Source: an uncultured Prevotella sp. (GTDB taxonomy: Bacteria; Bacteroidota; Bacteroidia; Bacteroidales; Bacteroidaceae). From it: DNA of 35,937 bases. The position numbers and the translations under genes are program-made. This document shows, in pieces, positions 29,626 through 35,937 of this stretch. Within the stretch, counting starts at the first letter, position 1, and every line of letters starts with the position of its first letter. The notes beneath the pieces were generated by a model that worked only from the letters and a program-made list of their open reading frames with translations, did not search any database and was not told the origin of the DNA. Where the stretch lies: positions 1 to 35,937 of the forward strand of contig USAI01000015.1 in the NCBI GenBank assembly GCA_900552675.1, in the 5' to 3' direction.

Positions 29626-32226
29626 ATGAGCATTCAATTCGTAAAATCTTTGTTTTTTTGTCTGGCTGTGTTATCTCCATACGGTTTGGCTTATTCCCAA
29701 ATATCGTCAGAAGAAATTTTCAAGAGTATTGATAGAGAAAATATCAGTTCTTCTCCTGCCATTTTCTGGCAACAATTTGGTCCTGGCATGAGTGGTAACA
29801 CAAAGGCGGCGTTTTGGCACCCTTACGACCCTAATGTGCTATACATATCTCCTAATATGGGCAATTCATATTGTTCTATAGATAAAGGACATACCTATCA
29901 AACGATACTCGATGCTGACGGTGCTAGTATCAAGACGGGGCTTCGCGGACCGAGAGAGATTCTCGATATTGATTTTTCCAAACAGGACCCGAACTTCGGA
30001 TGGTGTACCGACCGTGGTATGGCAGGGTTGTTTGTTACGCACGATAAAGGCGCAACGTGGCAGTTGTATGCCCCAAAGGATAACGCCTTCGCCGGAATAT
30101 TCTTATCTTGTATAGAATCAGATCCATTCAATCCTGATGTATGGTATTTGGGCACTGGCAGAATAAGAGATGTGGCTCGCATATTATTCACTGAGAAGCA
30201 ACCTCATGGAGTGTTTACCGACAAGAATAGTATGGGAAAGATATGGAAAAGTACAGATGCCGGCAAGTCGTGGCTGCTTTGCAACAAGGGAATCGATGCT
30301 CGTGCAGAGATTGAATCCATATTGGTTGACCCCAGAAACAGCCAGGTGGTGTATGCTTCGACCACTTATGGGTTCTACAAGAGCATGGACGGCGGCAAGT
30401 CGTGGAGCCCTAAGAACAAAGGCTTGGATCACGGCGTGTTGCGCTCTTTTGATTACAATTATGATGCTAAGAACAAGAAGCTCACATTCTATGTGATTGA
30501 CAATACAGCATGGCACATAGCCGGCAGCTCTATTGAGAATCATGGGGGCGGCATATTCAAAAGCACCGATGGAGGCGACTCATGGACCAATGTTACGGAC
30601 AATCTGAATATTGACATGCAACAGTTAGCTTCCGATTATAGTTTGAAGAAAAGTTATTACAATGTCCTTTCCTATTATTTCGACATTCCTGCCAAAGAAG
30701 CGCAAAAGCAGTTCAAGGTACTCCCTACAAAGATTCTTCAGCGATTCAATGCTATCGAAGTGGATCCGACAGATGCTGATAATGTGTATATAACCAACGA
30801 TTACTCTAATGGTTTCAGAAATACGTTTATGCCTGCTCAAATGTGGCGCAGCAAGGATGGTGGAAAGAATTGGTATGTATGCTTCCGCAACGGGAAGAAC
30901 TGGGAAGATGGTAAGGATGTGAAATACTGGGTTGAGCGAGGCAATCCGATGCACAACAATGTTTCGCTGCGATACCTGAAGGCGTGGATGAATCGCGATC
31001 CCTACGAACGTAAGGCATGCAACTACATCAAATTCAATTGCGACGGGACAGTGCTTCATACTGAAATGGATAAGATTTCGCTGATGTCGTACGACAAAGG
31101 TGACACATGGGTGGATATTGACGATGAATATGTGGAACCCGGAACGGAGAACTATGTGGGTGCAGGCAACAGTAATTTGCCAGGGCATGGATTCTATCAG
31201 GATATAAGATTCCCCAACACAATTTTCTGTATGGCTGGCGAAAACAGCTTATGGACGACCAACGAGGGTGGCGAAAAAGTCCGTCCGGGAGCACAGGCGG
31301 CTACGGCTCATAAGTTTTTCCCTACCGAACAGTCCTTAAGCACTTATGCCATTCATCCTCAGGATAAGAATATCCGTTTTGCATTGTTCTTCCGACAGGA
31401 TGCTAAAGGCAAACTGTTGCGTTCTACCGATGGCGGCAAGTCTTGGAAAATACATGGTACAGCCATCTCCAATTGGGAAACAAAGCCTCATGCAGGCGAC
31501 CAGTCCGTACATCAGCTTCATTTGACCATCAATCCTGACAATCCCGATAATATGTACTTCTGTGTACCGAAGCGTAGTAAAGACCGTGAGTTTGTAGGCA
31601 ACTCTGTGTCTGGATTCGGCGTACATGCTTCTTACGATGGTGGAAAGACATGGACAGAGTCTAATGTAGGACTTCCAAGACCCTACGACATTATAGCCAT
31701 AAAGTTAGATCCTGCCAATACTAATATAATATACGCCTGTGCTCAGGGACGAAATGGCGGACTGTTTAAAAGTGAGAACAACGGACGTTCTTGGAGCAGT
31801 ATTCCTTCTACCGAGTCAATAAGTGGTCAGTGGGGTATCAATGATATACATTTCGCACAAAACGGATATGTGTACATTACGGCAGGCGACAAAAATGCAG
31901 AGAAGGGAGCCGGAGGACTCTGGGTGAGCAAGGACAAAATGAAGACATGGACCAGGTTATTCAATTATCCCAATACTTTCCGTGTGGAAACGGCTCGCTA
32001 CGACCCCAATGTCATCATGCTTTCCACCCAGACAAATAAAAACATCAATTTCATGAATGCCGGTATCTATATCTCAAAAGATGGAGGAACAACATGGGTC
32101 AAGGCCAATCGGGGGTGCGGTCAGTCCGACAGAGTGAACGACATTGCGATAGACTATACCGTGCCTGGCAGATACTACATCTCCACTTATGGCAGCGGAT
32201 GGTATGTGGCATCAGAAACAAATTAA
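29626..32226 (+). CDS. Secreted Asp-box (BNR) beta-propeller protein, glycoside-hydrolase-like
   Basis: The 866-residue protein has a signal peptide (MSIQFVKSLFFCLAVLSPYG, cleaved near AYSQ). It carries about eleven Asp-box motifs (SxDxGxxW): residues 138, 209, 253, 313, 409, 488, 600, 669, 716, 768 and 817, for example STDAGKSW, SMDGGKSW, STDGGKSW and SYDGGKTW. That number and the roughly 860-residue length suggest two seven-bladed propellers, as in GH74 or sortilin/VPS10-like proteins. Sialidases have fewer boxes. Catalytic residues cannot be assigned by eye. It leads an operon with a beta-helix protein (7 bases apart) and a GH16 enzyme, so it probably acts outside the cell or in the periplasm on the same polysaccharide. 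Confidence 0.85.
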   Translation: MSIQFVKSLFFCLAVLSPYGLAYSQISSEEIFKSIDRENISSSPAIFWQQFGPGMSGNTKAAFWHPYDPNVLYISPNMGNSYCSIDKGHTYQTILDADGASIKTGLRGPREILDIDFSKQDPNFGWCTDRGMAGLFVTHDKGATWQLYAPKDNAFAGIFLSCIESDPFNPDVWYLGTGRIRDVARILFTEKQPHGVFTDKNSMGKIWKSTDAGKSWLLCNKGIDARAEIESILVDPRNSQVVYASTTYGFYKSMDGGKSWSPKNKGLDHGVLRSFDYNYDAKNKKLTFYVIDNTAWHIAGSSIENHGGGIFKSTDGGDSWTNVTDNLNIDMQQLASDYSLKKSYYNVLSYYFDIPAKEAQKQFKVLPTKILQRFNAIEVDPTDADNVYITNDYSNGFRNTFMPAQMWRSKDGGKNWYVCFRNGKNWEDGKDVKYWVERGNPMHNNVSLRYLKAWMNRDPYERKACNYIKFNCDGTVLHTEMDKISLMSYDKGDTWVDIDDEYVEPGTENYVGAGNSNLPGHGFYQDIRFPNTIFCMAGENSLWTTNEGGEKVRPGAQAATAHKFFPTEQSLSTYAIHPQDKNIRFALFFRQDAKGKLLRSTDGGKSWKIHGTAISNWETKPHAGDQSVHQLHLTINPDNPDNMYFCVPKRSKDREFVGNSVSGFGVHASYDGGKTWTESNVGLPRPYDIIAIKLDPANTNIIYACAQGRNGGLFKSENNGRSWSSIPSTESISGQWGINDIHFAQNGYVYITAGDKNAEKGAGGLWVSKDKMKTWTRLFNYPNTFRVETARYDPNVIMLSTQTNKNINFMNAGIYISKDGGTTWVKANRGCGQSDRVNDIAIDYTVPGRYYISTYGSGWYVASETN

Positions 32227-32233
32227 ACAAGTC

Positions 32234-33550
32234 ATGAAACGTATACTGATAACAATTGTCGGATTCATATGCTGCATTCTTAATGCAGTTTCCGCAGAAA
32301 AACTTGTGTCGCATTTTCAGGACACTTCAGCACAATGCGCCTTGCAAAAGAATCTAGTTGCAGATTATGGAGCAAAGCCAGACAGTCACGAAGACCAGTC
32401 GGCAATTTGGCAAAATGCCATTGAGGAATTGTCGGCTTCTGGTGGCGGCAGGCTTATTGTGCCTAAAGGAAACTATCACATAGCTGAGATACGAATGTGC
32501 TCTAATGTGCATCTGATGATAGAGGCTGGCACAGTGCTCACGCTTTCAAGTTTAAAGAAGAAAAACAGAAATACCGCCATGTTCTACTTTTCCGGTTCTA
32601 CCGACGATTCGGCCATTGAGAATTGCTCTATTCGCGGTGACGGTGGGCGATATTATGTTGACTACTCGTTTCTCGATTCTGGCAATGCCAGTCCTGTCCG
32701 TTTCGCTTTGTTGAGAAGAGTGCGTAATTTCTCGATAGCCGATGCATTTATAAAGGACAACTTTACAAAGTTCTGCGGCATCTCTTTAACACCGATGAAA
32801 TCAAAGAATGGTAACCGTTTGGACACATCGGAAGAGTTGCCTTCCAGACCAACTTGTGGGGAGATTCGTAATTGCTATATCGACAATGCGCATTCAGGAT
32901 ACGGACTGTGCCAACTTCATGGAGCAAGAGATGTTTTCTATCATGACATTTCTGCAAAAGGTGGTGTTACACTTCGACTTGAAAGTGGGGCTGGTGGACT
33001 ATATGAAGGTGTGTATGACATCCGTGCAGTGAATGTCCGCAATAGCAATGGTCGGGCGGCTGTATTGATGCAACCGCATTGCTCATTCAACGGGAAAGTG
33101 GCCATTGACAGCGTCTATTCCAACAGTTCCTCTTTCGCCGTACTCATACATGCTGGTTTTATAGACAGAAATCATAAGGATGACCATGATGCACGTCCAG
33201 GCGTTTATGCTTCCGACAGTTATATCAATCATGTACATGCCGTGTACGGTGACAAGGCGCAAGTGGATTGCAAGGAAGTCTATCTGGCTGACGAACGTAA
33301 CTATGGCAAATATAAGCCAAACGAATTTGCACCCCATGAAAGTATGACGGGGCCATCGCTTGCTGCAGTCTATGATACTACGGATGGTAGTTATCGGGTG
33401 TCTGTCAATGATGTCACGTCCGAAGGCTTTTCACCCACCCGGTCATCTATATTATACCTCAATGAGGTAAGAGAAAAGAAGGATCGCCGATGGAAGATTT
33501 ACAAATCGTTACCATACGTCAAAGCGACTTCTGGTAAACAAATAAAATAG
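32234..33550 (+). CDS. Secreted right-handed beta-helix protein, GH82 iota-carrageenase-like
   Basis: ATG 32234 is chosen because it gives a signal peptide (MKRILITIVGFICCILNAVS, then A|EKL) and follows the previous stop by 7 bases. The 438-residue protein begins with a pectin-lyase-like block (VADYGAKPD, GGGRLIVPKGNYHIAEIRMC, NVHLMIEAGTVLTL). The segment 220-310 (SGYGLCQLHG, GGVTLRLESGAGGLYEG, NGRAAVLMQPHCSFNG) resembles my recollection of iota-carrageenases (GH82). Q227, E250 and H282 would correspond to active-site Gln, Glu and His, with Q and E 23 residues apart as in the Alteromonas enzyme. The catalytic Asp expected two residues after the Glu is Gly252. Another beta-helix glycosidase or lyase is possible. 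Confidence 0.7.
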   Translation: MKRILITIVGFICCILNAVSAEKLVSHFQDTSAQCALQKNLVADYGAKPDSHEDQSAIWQNAIEELSASGGGRLIVPKGNYHIAEIRMCSNVHLMIEAGTVLTLSSLKKKNRNTAMFYFSGSTDDSAIENCSIRGDGGRYYVDYSFLDSGNASPVRFALLRRVRNFSIADAFIKDNFTKFCGISLTPMKSKNGNRLDTSEELPSRPTCGEIRNCYIDNAHSGYGLCQLHGARDVFYHDISAKGGVTLRLESGAGGLYEGVYDIRAVNVRNSNGRAAVLMQPHCSFNGKVAIDSVYSNSSSFAVLIHAGFIDRNHKDDHDARPGVYASDSYINHVHAVYGDKAQVDCKEVYLADERNYGKYKPNEFAPHESMTGPSLAAVYDTTDGSYRVSVNDVTSEGFSPTRSSILYLNEVREKKDRRWKIYKSLPYVKATSGKQIK

Positions 33551-33562
33551 ATAATCACAAGA

Positions 33563-34537
33563 ATGAAAAGTTATTTTATTGGTTTTGTTTTGTCATTAAG
33601 TAGCATGTCCTGTTTTGCTCAGCAAATACCATCTTATAGGATGACACCCTATAATTCGAATGTATTCACAAAGAATGACGCCTTTTCCGACGAGTTCAAT
33701 GACACTGCCGTGGACAAGAAGAAATGGAGAACACCTTACGATGATTCTTTTGCTACTTGGACTTTTGTGTCTGAAAACGTAAGACAACAGAATGGCATTC
33801 TGCAACTGATGATGTCTTATGATAGGCACACAAGGAAAAGGGGCAAGAAACAGATTGACCTGTACTTTAATTCAGGTATGTTAAGATCGATAGACAAGGT
33901 TGGTTATGGTTATTACGAAGCAAGAGTGAAGGGCTCTCCTGTTTGGCCGGGTACCTGTTCTGCATTTTGGATGTACACTATCCCTAACGAGTCAAAGAAA
34001 ATGGCGAAACAGGCTCCAAATACCATCATATACAATGAGATTGATGCGATTGAACTGCAGCAGGAGCCGAAGAGCAAGGATATTTTGAGCTGCAATATGC
34101 ACGTTTGGGTTTTCGACGATAACTTGAAGACAAAACGATTGATGGCTAGTCAATATCCGCAGTTGGGTAAAAATGAGATAACTATCAAAGATTGGAATGG
34201 AGAAAAGAGTTTTCACACGTATGCTGTGGAAAACAGACCTGATTCAGTGGTGTTTTATATCGATAACAAGCGTGTGGCTGCCAAACCCAATTATTTCTGG
34301 CACAAGGATATGCACCTCATACTTTCATTGGGACTTCGTACTCCTTTTGAGAAATATGCTAATGGGGCCAGAATGACAGTGCCGACTACTCAAGAACAAG
34401 CTGCGTCATCAGGCTTCCCATGCACTATGGAGGTGGACTATATACGCTCATGGACAAGAGACTACAGTAAGTTTCCCAGCTCGCAAATAGATTATAGTGA
34501 TGATGTAATTCAAAAAATAACGAGAAACAACCAATAA
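33563..34537 (+). CDS. Secreted GH16 family glycoside hydrolase, kappa-carrageenase-like
   Basis: The 324-residue protein has a signal peptide (MKSYFIGFVLSLSSMSCFA, then QQI). GH16 features are FSDEFNDTAVDKKKW, GILQLMM, SGMLRSIDKVGYGYYEARVK, WPGTCSAFWMY and the catalytic ExDxxE motif NEIDAIELQQ (E159, D161, E164). It also has FHTYAVENRPDSVVFYIDNK, FWHKDMHLILSLGLRTPF and SGFPCTMEVDYIRSWTRD. The last blocks resemble kappa-carrageenases, which have WH..M...LS.GLR and FP.SMEVDYVR.W. It should hydrolyse a beta-1,4-linked galactan of the carrageenan or furcellaran type. It starts 12 bases after the beta-helix gene. Confidence 0.85.
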   Translation: MKSYFIGFVLSLSSMSCFAQQIPSYRMTPYNSNVFTKNDAFSDEFNDTAVDKKKWRTPYDDSFATWTFVSENVRQQNGILQLMMSYDRHTRKRGKKQIDLYFNSGMLRSIDKVGYGYYEARVKGSPVWPGTCSAFWMYTIPNESKKMAKQAPNTIIYNEIDAIELQQEPKSKDILSCNMHVWVFDDNLKTKRLMASQYPQLGKNEITIKDWNGEKSFHTYAVENRPDSVVFYIDNKRVAAKPNYFWHKDMHLILSLGLRTPFEKYANGARMTVPTTQEQAASSGFPCTMEVDYIRSWTRDYSKFPSSQIDYSDDVIQKITRNNQ

Positions 34538-34549
34538 TAACAAAGCAAG

Positions 34550-35185
34550 ATGAAAAGTATTCCCGAATCACTTAAGCAGTATATTGACACTTGTATATTG
34601 CCCATGTACGACAACTTTGATGCCGCACACCGCAGAGACCATGCTCAGATGGTCATCGACCAAAGTCAACAGATTGCACAACACTATCAGGTGGATGAAG
34701 CCATGGTTTATGTCATTGCCGTTTACCACGACACAGGGCTCTCGCACGATCGCAAGACTCATCATCTGGTGTCGGGGCAAATCATTCGCAACGATGCCAA
34801 ACTTAGAGAGTTTTTCGACGATGCTCAGATTGAGATTATGGCAGAAGCAGTGGAAGACCATCGTGCATCGAGCGATCATGAGCCTCGAAGCATTTATGGC
34901 AAAATCGTGGCCGAAGCTGATCGTTTTATAGAACCGCATAAAATCATTGAACGCACCATACAGTATGGGCTAGACCACTATCCGGAGTTGGACAAACAAG
35001 GACAATATCAACGCCTACTGGAACATGTCCATAAGAAATATGCCGATGGTGGTTATCTCAAACTATGGTTTCCTGAATCGCCGAACGTGCAACGTCTGGA
35101 GAACCTTCGTGCCATCATTCGCAATGAGGCCAAGTTGCAATCTGTGTTCGACGAGGTGTACGAAGGTTTGATGGCAGGACAATAG
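34550..35185 (+). CDS. HD-domain phosphohydrolase
   Basis: The 211-residue protein lacks a signal peptide and should be cytosolic. HD-superfamily metal ligands are visible: H31 (HRRDHAQMV), H60-D61 (AVYHDTG), H71/H72 (THHLVSGQIIR), H104 in VEDHR, and a later Asp in IVAEADRF. The architecture is like YedJ-type uncharacterised HD hydrolases acting on nucleotides or other phosphorylated compounds. It starts 12 bases after the GH16 stop in the same orientation, so it is probably in the same transcript, although its job in polysaccharide use is unclear. Confidence 0.85.
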   Translation: MKSIPESLKQYIDTCILPMYDNFDAAHRRDHAQMVIDQSQQIAQHYQVDEAMVYVIAVYHDTGLSHDRKTHHLVSGQIIRNDAKLREFFDDAQIEIMAEAVEDHRASSDHEPRSIYGKIVAEADRFIEPHKIIERTIQYGLDHYPELDKQGQYQRLLEHVHKKYADGGYLKLWFPESPNVQRLENLRAIIRNEAKLQSVFDEVYEGLMAGQ

Positions 35186-35241
35186 TCTGCATCGTTATAA
35201 CGAGGTCTCCTTCTTCTTTGACTGGAAAGCCTTGCGGTCTT

Positions 35242-35658
35242 TTATGATGTCGGAAAATCGTTTTCCGAGCCGAAGTTTTCGGCAGCCCAGATTTGTGGTT
35301 TATTGTCTTTCAAGAATACGGGTAGGCCGCGAGTATGGTCGCCATGTCCGTGTGTGAGGATAACGCCAGTGATGGGTTTGTCGGTGATATTTCGGAATTC
35401 ACGATATACTTCTTCGGAGTTGTTTGTAAACTTACCAGCGTCGATAAGTATGACACCATTATCGCCGATGATCATCGTTATGTTTGAGGCATCATATCCC
35501 GAAGCGATGTATACGTTCGGAGCGATTTTGATTATCTCCTTGCGGAACTCCTTGTTTCTCTCGATAAGCAGTTTGGTCTCTTCGGTGAGAGTCTGTGCTG
35601 TGGCTCCACATAATGTAAGCGCAGCAGCGATTGTGAAAATGATTCGTTTTATTTTCAT
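35242..35658 (-). pseudogene. Truncated MBL-fold hydrolase (alkylsulfatase-like N-terminus)
   Basis: ATG 35658 gives a signal peptide (MKIKRIIFTIAAALTLCGAT, then AQ). The 138 residues cover the start of a metallo-beta-lactamase fold: IAPNVYIASGYDASNITMII, GVILIDAGKF, ITDKPITGVILTHGHGDHTR (HxHxDH at 103-108) and PQIWAAENFGSE. The pattern resembles SdsA/YjcS-type alkylsulfatases, normally several times longer. The frame ends soon after FGSE. Another minus-strand frame continues across the break and reads GKRFSDIIKDRKAFQSKKKE, ending at 35195, like the tail of some other protein. So the 3' part was probably lost by deletion. The gene has its own promoter and is convergent with the HD gene. Confidence 0.7.
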
Positions 35659-35688
35659 TGTTGTGAACAAATCTTGTCAGTGTGAGTG

Positions 35689-35696
35689 CAAAGATA
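35689..35696 (-). promoter_or_regulatory. Promoter of the truncated MBL gene
   Basis: TATCTTTG on the minus strand, followed by CAC, matches TAnnTTTG and lies 30 bases before ATG 35658. Confidence 0.55.
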
Positions 35697-35759
35697 AAGG
35701 CTATTTGCAATGCCGGCAAGAAGGCACATATATGTCTACTACTTACCATAAAGAAACTA

Positions 35760-35776
35760 TTGCTGATAATCAGCAA
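35760..35776. promoter_or_regulatory. Perfect palindrome, possible operator
   Basis: TTGCTGAT and ATCAGCAA flank a single A. It lies in the non-coding stretch to the right of the MBL promoter; its target is not visible. Confidence 0.35.
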
Positions 35777-35823
35777 AATAGAGAGAAATAATTTAAATCA
35801 AATTAACTAACGTAATGGAAACA

Positions 35824-35860
35824 GTAACTACTCAGCACCCCAATGGGCATGAGTAGTTAC
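35824..35860 (+). other. Hairpin of 11 bp with an inner stem
   Basis: GTAACTACTCA pairs perfectly with TGAGTAGTTAC; the loop contains CCC and GGG that could pair around CAAT. A 13-codon frame (ATG 35815 to TAG) spans the first arm and may be chance. Confidence 0.45.
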
Positions 35861-35882
35861 CTTACTGTTGTACGACAAGTAC

Positions 35883-35922
35883 AAGAACTTGCTTTGTCTA
35901 ATTTCAAACAAAGCAAGTTCTT
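35883..35922. terminator. Perfect 15-bp hairpin near the right edge
   Basis: AAGAACTTGCTTTGT pairs perfectly with ACAAAGCAAGTTCTT around a 10-base loop. The bases after it (ATACTCATTATTTTA) are AT-rich but without a clean T run. It could be a terminator or attenuator, or the inverted end of an element outside the window. Confidence 0.5.
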
Positions 35923-35937
35923 ATACTCATTATTTTA

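Noticed and set aside
35731..35791. Short frame reading MSTTYHKETIADNQQNREK
   Set aside because: Only about 19 residues, no recognisable features, and it overlaps the palindrome at 35760-35776.

Overview
The window looks like a chromosomal segment of a Bacteroidota bacterium, most likely Prevotella or a close relative. Many genes have a TAnnTTTG-type -7 box upstream and almost none has a Shine-Dalgarno sequence. Several families here are typical of the group: DUF1573, DUF4827, DUF6249-like, DUF5056-like, a thioester-less alpha-2-macroglobulin and LRR_5/BspA-like surface proteins. The genus assignment is inference.

Left edge (1-2.5 kb) is an AT-rich accessory patch on the minus strand. A small XRE regulator, a DUF1016/YhcG PD-(D/E)XK nuclease and a DUF6236 protein form a tight operon. 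The last gene is cut at its 3' end by what looks like the terminus of an IS66-type element that runs off the window. A decayed fragment around 2.42-2.49 kb has a partner copy at 27.07-27.14 kb.

The middle (2.8-24.4 kb) is largely core-like: a PurF paralogue lacking the N-terminal cysteine, a giant alpha-2-macroglobulin, DUF1573 protein, IspH, an exbB-membrane protein-exbD-exbD operon without tonB, an Lrp regulator, thyA-folA, an RsmF-type rRNA methyltransferase, a DUF6249-like protein with an ECF sigma factor and probable anti-sigma factor, an NrnA-like DHH phosphoesterase, a DUF4827 lipoprotein and a GlmM-type phosphohexomutase. Four intergenic gaps carry unrelated tandem arrays with 21-24 bp periods.

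The right third (24.4-36 kb) is accessory. An Rpn/PDDEXK_2 gene sits between two ~300 bp imperfect direct repeats full of hairpins. Then come an LRR gene remnant and a two-gene module: an excisionase-like HTH and a VapE-type helicase fused in frame to the C-terminal end of an SF2 helicase plus PLD-like domain. Repeats and a palindrome precede this module. Next is a plus-strand operon of three secreted proteins: an Asp-box propeller, a GH82 iota-carrageenase-like beta-helix and a GH16 kappa-carrageenase-like enzyme. A cytoplasmic HD phosphohydrolase follows. A truncated sulfatase-type metallo-beta-lactamase gene closes the coding part.

The most interesting candidates are the putative carrageenan/sulfated-galactan operon, the VapE-helicase-PLD chimera, the repeat-flanked Rpn unit, the PurF paralogue without its catalytic Cys, and the recurrent tandem arrays in intergenic leaders.
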